Shown: positions 41,270 through 52,142 of the stretch, one piece after another
Position numbering within the stretch: position 1 is the stretch's first letter
How the letters are laid out: every line of letters starts with the position of its first letter
NCBI GenBank assembly: GCA_023433705.1
Contig: JAEYUC010000001.1
Span: 1-61,148 of the forward strand
Length of the DNA: 61,148 nucleotides
Direction: 5' to 3'
Source: Pseudomonadota bacterium
Lineage (GTDB): Bacteria > Pseudomonadota > Gammaproteobacteria > Steroidobacterales > Steroidobacteraceae
Translations under genes and position numbers: made by a program
Notes under the pieces: generated by a model
Database searches by the model: none
Told to the model about the DNA's origin: nothing
The model's input: only the letters and a program-made list of their open reading frames with translations

Positions 41270-42040
41270 ATGAACCGCTTCAAACTACTCCTGCTCGCCC
41301 TGGCCACCACTCTCGCCGCGAGTACCGCGCGAGCGGAACAATTCAGCGTGCTGCTGTTCTCGAAGACGGCCGGATGGCATCACGAGTCGATCCTGGCGGG
41401 CGTGCCCGCGATCCGCACTCTCGGCGAGCTGCACGACTTCAAGGTGTTCTGGACCGACGACGCGAATCGCGTGTTCAACGACCGGGAGCTCGCCAAGTAC
41501 AAGGCCGTGATCTTCCTGTGCACCACCGGCGACGTGCTGAACGACCAGCAGCAGGCGGCGTTCGAGCGTTACATCAAGGCGGGCGGCGGATTCGTCGGCA
41601 TACACAGCGCGTCGGACACCGAATACGACTGGCCGTGGTACACGAAGATGGTGGGACGCATGTTCCACATCCATCCGGCGGTTCAGACCGCGACGATCCA
41701 GGTGGAGAACCCGAACTTCCCGGGCATGGATCGCTTCGCGAAGCGCTTCCTGTTCACCGAGGAGTGGTACGAGTTCGACGCCTCCCGCTCGGACAAGTTG
41801 AGCTATCTACTGTCCGTCGACGAGAAGACCTACGCTCCCTACGCGAAGTGGGGCCCGAAGGAAGGCAAGGGCATGGGCAAGTTCCATCCGGTCGCGTGGT
41901 TCCAGGAATACGACGGCGGTCGCGCGTTCTACACGGGGCTCGGGCATCTGCCCGCGACCTTCAGCGATCAGAATTTCATGCACCACATCTACGGTGGCAT
42001 CTACTGGGCGGCGACCGGCAAGGGTTTCACCGCGGAGTGA
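41270..42040 (+). CDS. ThuA-domain protein
   Basis: A 256-residue secreted protein (signal peptide 1-22, ARA-EQ) consisting of one ThuA (trehalose-utilisation-like) domain with a class I amidotransferase-like fold: VLLFSKTAGWHHESI, AVIFLCTTGDVLN, GGGFVGIHSASDTEYDW, and the C-terminal GRAFYTGLGHLPATF. ThuA proteins are linked to disaccharide utilisation; the reaction is not defined. The neighbouring dehydrogenase fits periplasmic carbohydrate oxidation. Confidence 0.88.
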   Translation: MNRFKLLLLALATTLAASTARAEQFSVLLFSKTAGWHHESILAGVPAIRTLGELHDFKVFWTDDANRVFNDRELAKYKAVIFLCTTGDVLNDQQQAAFERYIKAGGGFVGIHSASDTEYDWPWYTKMVGRMFHIHPAVQTATIQVENPNFPGMDRFAKRFLFTEEWYEFDASRSDKLSYLLSVDEKTYAPYAKWGPKEGKGMGKFHPVAWFQEYDGGRAFYTGLGHLPATFSDQNFMHHIYGGIYWAATGKGFTAE

Positions 42041-42058
42041 GGCGTCGCCCGGGCGCCC

Positions 42059-44374
<2,316 letters not shown>

Positions 44375-44436
44375 TTCGGGGCCGATTTGAACACGAAGGC
44401 GATGACGCTGAACAGGGAGCGGAGGGCGAATTCCTC

Positions 44437-44442
44437 TAGAAT
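44437..44442 (+). promoter_or_regulatory. Putative -10 element of the SLT-like lipoprotein operon
   Basis: TAGAAT followed by GGCGCC, 27 bases before GTG 44469, which is itself preceded by GGAGG. No -35 consensus at the right distance. Confidence 0.45.
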
Positions 44443-44468
44443 GGCGCCTCGCCGAATCCGGAGGATTA

Positions 44469-45926
44469 GTGATACGAATTTTGCTGTTGATCGCCGCGCT
44501 TTCGCTGACCGGATGCGCGACGACGGGCGGCGCCGACGAAGAAGCCGAGCCGACGTTGGTCGTCGTGCCGGATGTGTCAGGCGAGGCGGCGGCCACGATC
44601 GCCGCAAATGATCCCAAACAGCAGGAGGAGTCCAAGCAGGAAGAAGGCGAGGTGCCGCTGGCCGTCGCCGAGGCCGAGCAACCGGAAGAGGACGTCGCGG
44701 AGGTCGTGGTCCAGGGCCGCGTCCGCACGCGTCATGAGACCATCCACGACCTCGTGACCGAAGCGCAGGAGATGCTGCGCGACGTCGATCTCGAATACGT
44801 ACTGACCGGAAAGGGCAAACGCCGCGCGTTGCGCGGACGGCCGGTCGCGTTCGCGTTGTGGAGCGAGGCCAGCCAGGACTGGACCATCGCCCGGATCGAA
44901 CTACCGCGCCCGCCCGTGCGGTGGAAACCCGGCAGGAAGCCGCTGCCGTTCCGGCTGCTCACACCGGACGTCAAGGCGCGGCACGTGAAGGGCACGGGCG
45001 CCGAGCGGCTGATGTTCTCGTTTTCCCGGGATGGAGAGCCCTTGAAGGTCTACGGGCGCAAGTTCCCGGTGTTCGACAACGACTACGTGAAGCGCCGGAA
45101 TTGGGATGCCGTCGTCGCGACCGCGAAGCCGATCGTCTATCTACCCTTCACCGAGGACACGTTCGACGAGGGCTTCGTCACCGGCGGCAAGGATTTCCTG
45201 GTCGCGACGGCCACGCAGGCGCTCGAGGAGCTGCGCCTCGCGCGGGTGCCGAGCACGGCGTATCCGGGCGAGCTGCTCGCGGACGTCATCCCCCTGCAGG
45301 TCATCACCACGCTGGCCGTCATCGAGCAGACCGACGATCGCGACTACGTGCACAAGCAGACGCTCGCGTTCGACGAGGTGCTGAGCCAGTACGGGCTCAA
45401 GCGCGAAGAGGCGTATCGATACAGCGTGTCGGTCGCGAAGGCCCTGGGCCCGATGCAGTTCACGAACCGCAGGGGCAACGGCACCTATTCGCTCGTGGTC
45501 AGGCGCTGCCCCGGCGCGAAGCTCGATCCGGTATTCGAGACCGGCGCGACGAACCTGCTGAACGCGATGAAGGCGGCGATCTGCCTGCTCGACCTGGAAC
45601 TCGCCGGGATGCGGGCCGACATCCGCAATGCGTACAAGGACAACCCGGTCGTGCTCGGCATCTTCCCGGTCGCGGCGTACAACGGCGGACCGCGCAACGT
45701 CACCAAGCTCTACCGGGTCCTGACCCGCATGAAGGTCGGGCTCGACGAGTTGAGCCGACCGCAGGGGGATCTCGCGCCGACGTCGGTGCGATGTCCCTGC
45801 GTCTGGAAAACGGAGGGCGACTCGGCGCGTCCCATATCGATCCCGCGCTACAACAACGAGAACCGCTGGTACATCGAGAAGTACCAGAGCATCGTGAGCC
45901 TGTTCGAGGTGGACGAGACGTCGTGA
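44469..45926 (+). CDS. Lipoprotein with divergent SLT/lysozyme-like domain
   Basis: A 485-residue lipoprotein (signal ending LTGC, Cys16) starting at GTG 44469. An acidic, low-complexity stretch (20-76) is followed by AEVVVQGRVR (77-86), similar to a TonB box. The C-terminal third has lytic-transglycosylase features: AKALGPMQFTNRRGNGTYS and FPVAAYNGGPRNV match the GxMQ and AYNxG motifs of SLT enzymes, with an upstream glutamate-rich helix. Whether it cuts peptidoglycan is untested. The stop overlaps the GIY-YIG gene (GTGA), so both are translationally coupled. Confidence 0.7.
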   Translation: MIRILLLIAALSLTGCATTGGADEEAEPTLVVVPDVSGEAAATIAANDPKQQEESKQEEGEVPLAVAEAEQPEEDVAEVVVQGRVRTRHETIHDLVTEAQEMLRDVDLEYVLTGKGKRRALRGRPVAFALWSEASQDWTIARIELPRPPVRWKPGRKPLPFRLLTPDVKARHVKGTGAERLMFSFSRDGEPLKVYGRKFPVFDNDYVKRRNWDAVVATAKPIVYLPFTEDTFDEGFVTGGKDFLVATATQALEELRLARVPSTAYPGELLADVIPLQVITTLAVIEQTDDRDYVHKQTLAFDEVLSQYGLKREEAYRYSVSVAKALGPMQFTNRRGNGTYSLVVRRCPGAKLDPVFETGATNLLNAMKAAICLLDLELAGMRADIRNAYKDNPVVLGIFPVAAYNGGPRNVTKLYRVLTRMKVGLDELSRPQGDLAPTSVRCPCVWKTEGDSARPISIPRYNNENRWYIEKYQSIVSLFEVDETS

Positions 45927-46489
45927 CGACATCGCCGCGGCCGGCACAGAGACCGTTCCGCGCGCATCCGGATCGCGAGCTCGCCGCATCGTTCGAACGC
46001 GCGCTCGCCGACGGCGATGGACTCGCCGGCGCGCACTGCATCCACGAACGCTGGATGCGCGGCCACTATCCCGCGCTCATCGAGGCAGACCTCGAGCTCT
46101 TGTGGAAACGCGCTGGCGCGTCCATCCCCGACTGGCTGCCGATGCGTTACATCAGCTGGTTGCCCACGGCGTACGAAGTCGCCGCGCGTTTCACCGCGGC
46201 CGGGAGTGGCCGCTCGAACGTCTATCTCATCCTGCTCGACTACTCCGACCGGCGCGGCGACGATCACGGCCTGTACGTCGGCATGAGCCGCTATTCGCCC
46301 GCGCAGCGCTTCGACCAGCACAAGAGCGGCATCCGCGCCGCCGGCAGCGTGCTCAAGCGCGGCATCGAAGTGCTGACCGGTCCGACGTTGCACCTGCAGC
46401 ACATACGCCGCGCCGATGCGGCCCGAATCGAGGTCGCCTTGGCCGGCGCGCTCGCGGATGCCGGCATTCACGTCGAAGGCGGGCACTGA
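45923..46489 (+). CDS. GIY-YIG-like nuclease-fold protein
   Basis: A 188-residue cytoplasmic protein. The second half matches a GIY-YIG domain: NVYLILLDYS and GLYVGMSRYSPAQRFDQHKSG supply the two tyrosine motifs, the glycine and the arginine, and IEVALAGALADAG the terminal acidic helix. The first 100 residues are helical and unrecognised. It starts at GTG overlapping the upstream lipoprotein stop. Possible roles are DNA cleavage or a degenerate binding fold. Confidence 0.68.
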   Translation: MTTSPRPAQRPFRAHPDRELAASFERALADGDGLAGAHCIHERWMRGHYPALIEADLELLWKRAGASIPDWLPMRYISWLPTAYEVAARFTAAGSGRSNVYLILLDYSDRRGDDHGLYVGMSRYSPAQRFDQHKSGIRAAGSVLKRGIEVLTGPTLHLQHIRRADAARIEVALAGALADAGIHVEGGH

Positions 46490-46619
46490 TCCGCCGGTAG
46501 CGAGCGCCGCCGCCCGGAGTATCGGCTTCCGCTACCCGTTCCGGCGGGATTGCCTTGCCTAACAACCAGAGTAGTTTGCCGGTCCGAACCGGCGAAGATC
46601 CGGTGGATAGGGGCGTGTC

Positions 46620-47402
46620 ATGCGGGCGGGAAGCATTCGAAGCGTGTCGTGGCTGGCCGCGCTGGTCGCGGCGCTGCAGGGTTGCGGTGGCCCGAAGAGC
46701 AGCTCCACGAGCGGGCCCCAGGGCGGACCGGTGCCCACGAGCCGGATGACGCTGTTCCTCACGGTCGAATCGACCGATCTCAGAACCGCGGTCGTGCGTG
46801 CGAACGTGAACGACGGCCGCGCCCTCGGCGTCTCGTACCGGCTGGATGGCGGCGACTACTTTCGCACCTGCGTCAACGGTGTGTGCCGCAGCATGGCGGA
46901 CAACGACTCGGTGTTCACGCCCGACTACATCGCCCGCTTCGACTACCAGTCCGGCGTCGACTTCGTGGTGGAGCTCAACCGCCGCGAGGCGCGGTCCGCG
47001 CCGGATTCGCGCGTCATGCTGCCGTCCGCGTTCACCATCGTGACGCCCGCGGATCGCCAGCAGGTGACCGACGGGGAAACCGTACTGGTCTCCTGGGCGC
47101 CGACCGGCGCGCCGGCCCAGGTGGAACTGGGATACGAAGCCGAATGCACGTTTGCCTCGGGATCGCCCAGCGTCTCGGTCGGCAGATTGGGTGGCGACTC
47201 GGACGCCGACGGCCGCGAGTTCGTGCGCATCGATCCCATCGTGGACCTGGCCACCTCGAACGCTCTGCGGCCCGTGACCCGCTGCAGCATCGACGTGATC
47301 GTCAGCCACGAGCTGCGCGGACGCGTCGATCCGGCGTTCGGCGGCGGCACCGCGACGGGCATCGTGTCCCGCGCCGTGCGCCTCGATTACATCCCGCGCT
47401 GA
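46620..47402 (+). CDS. Hypothetical lipoprotein
   Basis: A 260-residue lipoprotein (signal ending LQGC, Cys22). The mature part is beta-rich with a Ser/Gly linker, an RLDGGDYFRTCVNGVCRS segment with a likely disulfide and an Ig-like C-terminal section (FTIVTPADRQQVTDGETVLV; VSWAPTG). No family assigned. The 130-base gap upstream (46490-46619) has two small inverted repeats and no clear promoter. It precedes the pectate lyase gene by 102 bases on the same strand. Confidence 0.65.
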   Translation: MRAGSIRSVSWLAALVAALQGCGGPKSSSTSGPQGGPVPTSRMTLFLTVESTDLRTAVVRANVNDGRALGVSYRLDGGDYFRTCVNGVCRSMADNDSVFTPDYIARFDYQSGVDFVVELNRREARSAPDSRVMLPSAFTIVTPADRQQVTDGETVLVSWAPTGAPAQVELGYEAECTFASGSPSVSVGRLGGDSDADGREFVRIDPIVDLATSNALRPVTRCSIDVIVSHELRGRVDPAFGGGTATGIVSRAVRLDYIPR

Positions 47403-47504
47403 GCGCATGTGTAAAAAACCTATTGCACGGAGGTTCGGCCGGTCGCATCCTGTCCACCGGTGTCATAAAGGGCGCCGGACAAGAAAAACCAAGGGGGACC
47501 ACGT

Positions 47505-48905
47505 ATGACGCGTTTGAACACGCTGTGCGCCGCATTGGCGCTGTCCGTATTCGTATTGCCAGCCACGGCGGAGGGTGGCGACCCACTCTCGCCATCCCAG
47601 CTCGTCCATTTTCCAAAGGGCCGGCAGATCATCGGGACGAACGATGGGTGGGCATCGATGCCCACCGACGCATTGCCCGAAGGCACGACCGGCGGCTCGG
47701 CCGCCGCCCCCGAAAACGTCCACCTGGTGACGAGCCGCAACGAACTCGTGGCCGCGCTCGCGTTTCCGAGCGCGACGCCCAAGCTCATCTACGTCAAGGG
47801 CACGATCGACGCGAACGTCGACGCCGAGGGCAATCCGCTGACCTGCGAGAGTTACTACCGCGCGGACCCGTCGCCGCCGGCCGGCGAGACACCGGTGACG
47901 TATTCGCTCGAGGCCTTCCTCGCGCAATTCGATCCGGCGGGCCCGTGGGGCCGCGTGAACCCGAGCGGACCCCTCGAGCGGGCGCGCGCCGCGTCCGCCG
48001 CCGCGCAGGCGGCGCGGGTGCGAATCCGCATTCCGGCGAACACGACGATCTACGGCATCGGCGCGAATCCGACCATCCGCGGCGCGTGGTTCGACATCCG
48101 GCCGAGCTCCACTTCGGGCAACCAGCCCATGAACGTGATCATTCGCAATCTATCTTTCGAAGACACCGTCGACTGCTTCCCGGTCTGGGCGCCCAACGAC
48201 GGCGCGCAGGGCAACTGGAACTCCGCGTACGACTCGATCTCGGTGCGCAACGCGACGCACGTTTGGGTGGACCACAACGGTTTCGCGGACGTGACATCCG
48301 CGGATCACACGCTGCCGGTGCTGTTCGGCCGCGTCTACCAGGTGCACGACGGCCATCTCGACGTGACGAACGAATCCGATCTCGTGACGATCTCGTTCAA
48401 CAGGTTCCTCGATCACGACAAGACGATGCTCATCGGCAGCTCCGACGGCGCCACCGCGGACCGCAACAAGCTGCGAGTGACGCTGCATCACAACCTGTTC
48501 GAAAACGTCGGCCAGCGAGTGCCGCGCGTGCGCTTCGGCCAGGTCCACGTCTACAACAACCTGTTCCGCGTCGGCGCCGACACGAACTACGGCTACAGCC
48601 TGGGCGTGGGCATCGAGTCGCAGATCCACGCGGAGAACAACGCGTTCGAGATCGACGCCTCGATTTCGCTCGCCGACGTGATCGACCGATTCAACGGCAC
48701 GCGCATCACGGACATCGGCAACTGCGTCGTCTCCGGGAGCGGCTGCGCGCTCGCCGACTTCGTCGGCGCGTGGAACGCAGCCAACGATCCGGACCTGATC
48801 CCGGATGCCGGGTGGACGCCGACGCTCTACGGCAAGGCGGGCGCGGCCGATCGGGCCAGGACCGTTCCCGTCACGGTTCCGCTGTTCAGCGGCCCGAATC
48901 TTTGA
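47505..48905 (+). CDS. Secreted pectate lyase (polysaccharide lyase family 1)
   Basis: A 466-residue exported right-handed beta-helix enzyme (signal peptide 1-22, ATA-EG). PL1 hallmarks: NTTIYGIGANPTIRG, VIIRNLSFEDT, HVWVDHNGFAD, LVTISFNRFLDHDKTMLIGS and the catalytic arginine region RVPRVRFGQVHVYNNLF. It should cleave polygalacturonate by beta-elimination using Ca2+. A ribosome site (GGGGG) precedes ATG 47505. With the xylanase it indicates plant cell-wall degradation; no transporter is adjacent. Confidence 0.9.
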   Translation: MTRLNTLCAALALSVFVLPATAEGGDPLSPSQLVHFPKGRQIIGTNDGWASMPTDALPEGTTGGSAAAPENVHLVTSRNELVAALAFPSATPKLIYVKGTIDANVDAEGNPLTCESYYRADPSPPAGETPVTYSLEAFLAQFDPAGPWGRVNPSGPLERARAASAAAQAARVRIRIPANTTIYGIGANPTIRGAWFDIRPSSTSGNQPMNVIIRNLSFEDTVDCFPVWAPNDGAQGNWNSAYDSISVRNATHVWVDHNGFADVTSADHTLPVLFGRVYQVHDGHLDVTNESDLVTISFNRFLDHDKTMLIGSSDGATADRNKLRVTLHHNLFENVGQRVPRVRFGQVHVYNNLFRVGADTNYGYSLGVGIESQIHAENNAFEIDASISLADVIDRFNGTRITDIGNCVVSGSGCALADFVGAWNAANDPDLIPDAGWTPTLYGKAGAADRARTVPVTVPLFSGPNL

Positions 48906-48918
48906 AGGTAGGAGGACA

Positions 48919-48940
48919 GGGCGCCGCGCGAGCGGCGCCC
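48919..48940 (+). terminator. Hairpin after the pectate lyase gene
   Basis: GGGCGCCGC-GCGA-GCGGCGCCC, a perfect nine-bp stem 13 bases after the stop, followed by a second, weaker dyad (GCCC...GGGC). No U-run. Confidence 0.5.
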
Positions 48941-49007
48941 GCCCTCGAAAATTCGGGCGGCAAGCGCGTCCACGACCCGAGTGGCCCCGGGTAACATCCG
49001 CCGCACC

Positions 49008-49847
49008 GTGCAGATACGCACCACGAAAATCTCGGGCACGACAGTACCGGTGCTCGGTCAGGGCACGTGGCAGCTCGGCGACCGGCCGGGCAGGAAGGCG
49101 CAGGAAATCGCGACCCTTCAGCTCGGCATCGATCTCGGAATGACGCTGATCGACACCGCGGAGATGTACGGCGACGGCGCGTCGGAGCGCCTGGTCGGCC
49201 AGGCGATCGCGGGGCGCCGCGACCAGGTCTTTCTCGTCACGAAGGTGCTTCCGGGCAACGCGCGCAATAGCCGCGGCATCGTCGCGTCCTGCGAGGGAAG
49301 CCTGCGCCGTCTCGGGGTCGAGTACATCGATCTCTATCTACTTCACTGGCGCGCGGGCGAGGATCTGCCCGTGGTGGTGGAGACCTTCGACGAGCTGGCC
49401 CGCGCCGGAAAGATCCGGCATTGGGGCGTCAGCAATTTCGACGTCGACGATCTCGACGAACTGGCCGCGATTCCGGGCTCGGACGCGGTGGCGAGCAACC
49501 AGGTGCTCTACAACATCACGCGCCGCGGAATCGAGTTCGACCTGCTGCCGCAGGCGCGCGATCGTGGGATCAACGTGATGGCCTACACCCCGATCGAGCC
49601 GGCGCGCACGCTGAAGAACGCGGCGCTCGAGCGCATCGCCGCCCGGCACGCGGTCACGCCGCTGCAGATCGCGCTCGCATGGGTCATCCGGCAGGAAGGC
49701 GTGATCGCGATCCCGCGCACCGGGTCACCCGAACACGCGCGCGACAATGCCGCTTCGGCCGCGATCGATCTCACGAAGGAAGATCTCGCCGAGCTGGACG
49801 TCGCGTTCCCGCCGCCGAAGAAGAAACGTTCGCTCGAAATGATCTGA
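49008..49847 (+). CDS. Aldo/keto reductase
   Basis: A 279-residue NADPH-dependent oxidoreductase of the AKR superfamily. The catalytic tetrad is Asp49 (LIDTAEMYGDG), Tyr54, Lys79 (LVTKV) and His113 (LYLLHW). Later GVSNFD and IPRTGSPEHARDN are cofactor-binding motifs. GTG 49008 was chosen since the fold starts at once (RTTKISGTTVPVLGQGTW) and a TAACAT hexamer lies 10 bases upstream; GTG 48981 would add nine residues. The substrate is unknown. Confidence 0.88.
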   Translation: MQIRTTKISGTTVPVLGQGTWQLGDRPGRKAQEIATLQLGIDLGMTLIDTAEMYGDGASERLVGQAIAGRRDQVFLVTKVLPGNARNSRGIVASCEGSLRRLGVEYIDLYLLHWRAGEDLPVVVETFDELARAGKIRHWGVSNFDVDDLDELAAIPGSDAVASNQVLYNITRRGIEFDLLPQARDRGINVMAYTPIEPARTLKNAALERIAARHAVTPLQIALAWVIRQEGVIAIPRTGSPEHARDNAASAAIDLTKEDLAELDVAFPPPKKKRSLEMI

Positions 49848-49874
49848 GCGCGACCGCCAGGTTCGAGTCACTAA

Positions 49875-51221
49875 CTAGATCACGCCGAACGCCAGCATCG
49901 CTTCCGCGACGCGCCGGAAACCGACGATGTTCGCGCCGAGCACGTAGTTGCCCGGGCTGCCGAACTCCTCGGCCGCGTGATGGCACTCCTGGTGGATGCG
50001 CCGCATGATTTCGTGCAGGCGCAGTTCGGTGTGTTCGAAGGTCCAGGCATCGCGGCTGGCGTTCTGCTGCATCTCCAGCGCGGACGTCGCGACGCCGCCG
50101 GCGTTCGCGGCCTTGCCCGGGCCGAACGCCACGTTCGCCTCGGCCAGCAGGCGAATGCCCTCGGGAGTGGTCGGCATGTTCGCGCCTTCGCCGACCGCGA
50201 TGCAGCCGTTGGCGATCAGGCTGCGCGCACCCTCGGCATCGAGCTCGTTCTGCGTCGCGCAGGGCAGTGCGACCTGGCAGGGAATCGTCCACAACGCATT
50301 CGCGGGCAACGTCTTCGCGCCCGGGCGAAGCTCCACGTAGTGGCGCAGGCGCCGGCGCTCCACTTCCTTGAGCCGACTCAGGATCGGAACGTCGATTCCG
50401 TCCGGGTCGTACACCGCGCAATCGGAGTCGGAACACGCGACGACCTTCGCGCCCAGCATCTGCAGTTTCTGGATCGCATGGATCGCGACATTGCCCGATC
50501 CGGAAACCACGCAGGTCTTGCCTTCGAGCGATTCGCCGCGGACCGCGAGCATCTCCTCGACGAAGAACACGAGGCCGAAGCCCGTGGCCTCGCGTCGCAC
50601 GAGCGCGCCGCCCCAGTTCGGATTCTTGCCGGTGATCACACCGGATTCGTATCGGTTCGTGATGCGCTTGTACTGTCCGAACAGGTAGCCGATCTCGCGC
50701 GCGCCGACGCCGATGTCGCCGGCGGGCACGTCCGTGAATTCGCCGATGTGCCGATACAGCTCGGTCATGAAGCTCTGGCAGAAGCGCATGACCTCGCCGT
50801 CGGATTTGCCCTTCGGATCGAAATCCGCGCCGCCCTTCGCGCCGCCGATCGGCATGCCGGTCAGCGCGTTCTTGAAGACCTGTTCGAACCCCAGGAACTT
50901 GACGATGCCGAGATAGACGGACGGATGAAATCGCAGGCCGCCCTTGTACGGGCCGAGCGCGCTGTTGAAATTGACGCGAAAGCCGCGGTTGATCTGCACG
51001 GCTCCTTCATCGTCCTGCCACGGCACGCGGAAAATCAGCTGCCGCTCCGGCTCGCAGATGCGCTCGATGATTTTCTGGTCGGCGTACTGCGGATACTTGC
51101 GAAGCACGGGTCCGAGCGTCTCGGCCACTTCGCGAACCGCCTGGTGAAACTCGGCTTCGCCGCGGTTGCGGCGGATGACATCGTCGATGATCTGATCGAT
51201 TCGTACGCGGATCTGGGGCAA
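49875..51221 (-). CDS. gdhA: NADP-type glutamate dehydrogenase
   Basis: Assimilates ammonium by reductive amination of 2-oxoglutarate. Motifs: NRGFRVNFNSALGPYKGGLR with the catalytic lysine region, GGAKGGADFDPKGKSD, the Rossmann fold CVVSGSGNVAIHAIQ, and PGKAANAGGVATSALEM. Only the frame up to 51395 offers an ATG, but its extra 58 residues are unlike the family. TTG 51221 gives MPQIRVRIDQIIDDV and 448 residues, the usual length, and is preferred. The preceding 200 bases form a structured leader. Confidence 0.93.
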   Translation of the reverse strand: MPQIRVRIDQIIDDVIRRNRGEAEFHQAVREVAETLGPVLRKYPQYADQKIIERICEPERQLIFRVPWQDDEGAVQINRGFRVNFNSALGPYKGGLRFHPSVYLGIVKFLGFEQVFKNALTGMPIGGAKGGADFDPKGKSDGEVMRFCQSFMTELYRHIGEFTDVPAGDIGVGAREIGYLFGQYKRITNRYESGVITGKNPNWGGALVRREATGFGLVFFVEEMLAVRGESLEGKTCVVSGSGNVAIHAIQKLQMLGAKVVACSDSDCAVYDPDGIDVPILSRLKEVERRRLRHYVELRPGAKTLPANALWTIPCQVALPCATQNELDAEGARSLIANGCIAVGEGANMPTTPEGIRLLAEANVAFGPGKAANAGGVATSALEMQQNASRDAWTFEHTELRLHEIMRRIHQECHHAAEEFGSPGNYVLGANIVGFRRVAEAMLAFGVI

Positions 51222-51421
51222 TTTGGTTCTCGAAAGAAGCTGAGGGATCTGGAGGATCCGGGGATGGAGGGCAACAGACGCCGGAAGCGAGGCCGGCGTC
51301 GGAGGGCTAGTGGACGATTCCTCGTCCCGGGCTGCGCGTCGGCAGCCCGATACCCGGCACGATGAGGCCCACCGTCGGGAAAACCCGGAAAACATGAGGT
51401 GTGGGCCGCATCGTGTTCATC
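51222..51421 (-). ncRNA. Structured 5' leader of gdhA (candidate cis-regulatory RNA)
   Basis: Between the likely start site (near 51421) and the TTG start the minus strand can form four consecutive hairpins: 51358-51415 (15-position stem with one mismatch, capped by an inner CGGG-TTTT-CCCG hairpin), 51328-51349 (CGGGCTGC/GCAGCCCG), 51277-51300 (GACGCCGG/CCGGCGTC) and 51245-51259 (GGATC/GATCC with loop CTCCA). No protein-like ORF was seen. A regulatory role in gdhA expression is inferred. Confidence 0.5.
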
Positions 51422-51427
51422 GACGGC

Positions 51428-51455
51428 AGGATAGTAAGTTGCCGCGCCGAGTCAA
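51428..51455 (-). promoter_or_regulatory. Putative gdhA promoter
   Basis: TTGACT (51450-51455) and TATCCT (51428-51433) on the minus strand with a 16-base spacer. Transcription would start near 51421, about 200 bases before the gdhA start codon. Confidence 0.55.
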
Positions 51456-51469
51456 GGCGGCCCGCAGGG

Positions 51470-51640
51470 CTATTCCTCCCGCTCGCGCCGTTCCTGTTCC
51501 TCGAGCTCGCGGTTGCGCTGCTTCGCGCGCTCGAGCGCTTCGGGCGAGCCCATCGGCTGGTTCGCGTTGCGCAGCAGCTTCACGAGTCCGCCGACGAGAA
51601 TCACGGCGACGAGGATGAGCGCGATGATGAGCTTGGTCAT
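51470..51640 (-). CDS. 56-residue single-helix membrane protein
   Basis: A short frame encoding 56 residues. One transmembrane helix lies at about 3-22 (TKLIIALILVAVILVGGLVK), followed by a highly charged helix ending in a Glu/Arg-rich tail (RNRELEEQERREREE). The tidy topology, ATG start and position between gdhA and the divergent 90-residue gene support a real gene. Function unknown. Confidence 0.55.
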   Translation of the reverse strand: MTKLIIALILVAVILVGGLVKLLRNANQPMGSPEALERAKQRNRELEEQERREREE

Positions 51641-51808
51641 GTAAGCATTTTCACCGGTCGTGCGTCGTCATGCGAGCGACGGGCGCCGAAACCCGGGGTA
51701 GGGATGTCCGGCGCGGATCCGGCATTGACGCCTACGCATGATCCGAGCGTGCATCCCCACAGTAGGTGCTTCGCCGCGACCTTCGCGGATGCCTCACTGG
51801 AGTCGAGC

Positions 51809-52081
51809 ATGAAAGACAACCGTATCGAGAAGTTCACCACGCACTGGCAGAGGACGTTCGAGAACGAGCCTTATTACGACAAGCGCTATACGTGGGACGA
51901 CTACGATCCCGCGTATCGTTACGCGTACAAGTCTCGCGAAGAGAACCCGAACCAGTCGTTCGAAGACCTGGAGGACCGGCTCGAGGCGGGCTGGGACGTC
52001 GCCAAGGGCAAATCCAAGCTCGCGTGGCTGGATGCGAAGCAGGCGGTCCGCTCCGCGTGGGACAGCCTGACGGATCGGTAA
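51809..52081 (+). CDS. 90-residue acidic, aromatic-rich protein
   Basis: A soluble 90-residue protein rich in Trp, Tyr, Asp and Glu (ENEPYYDKRYTWDDYDPAYR; AGWDVAKGKSKLAWLDAKQA). The DDYDPAYRYAY stretch recalls small stress-associated hypothetical proteins of proteobacteria, though I cannot assign a family. ATG 51809 was chosen because the frame upstream of it is unlike protein. It is closed by the 13-bp hairpin at 52108-52138. Confidence 0.65.
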   Translation: MKDNRIEKFTTHWQRTFENEPYYDKRYTWDDYDPAYRYAYKSREENPNQSFEDLEDRLEAGWDVAKGKSKLAWLDAKQAVRSAWDSLTDR

Positions 52082-52107
52082 CTCCCCGACCTCACGGTCG
52101 ATCCCGG

Positions 52108-52138
52108 GCGCCGCCGGGGCCGAATGCCCCGGCGGCGC
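52108..52138. terminator. 13-bp hairpin between convergent genes
   Basis: GCGCCGCCGGGGC pairs perfectly with GCCCCGGCGGCGC around CGAAT. It lies between the 90-residue protein gene and the convergent VOC gene. Very stable but without a U-run. Confidence 0.6.
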
Positions 52139-52142
52139 TCGT

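Noticed and set aside
51222..51395. 58-codon extension of gdhA from ATG 51395
   Set aside because: The residues are Ser/Arg/Pro-rich, unlike the family, and coincide with three of the stable hairpins.
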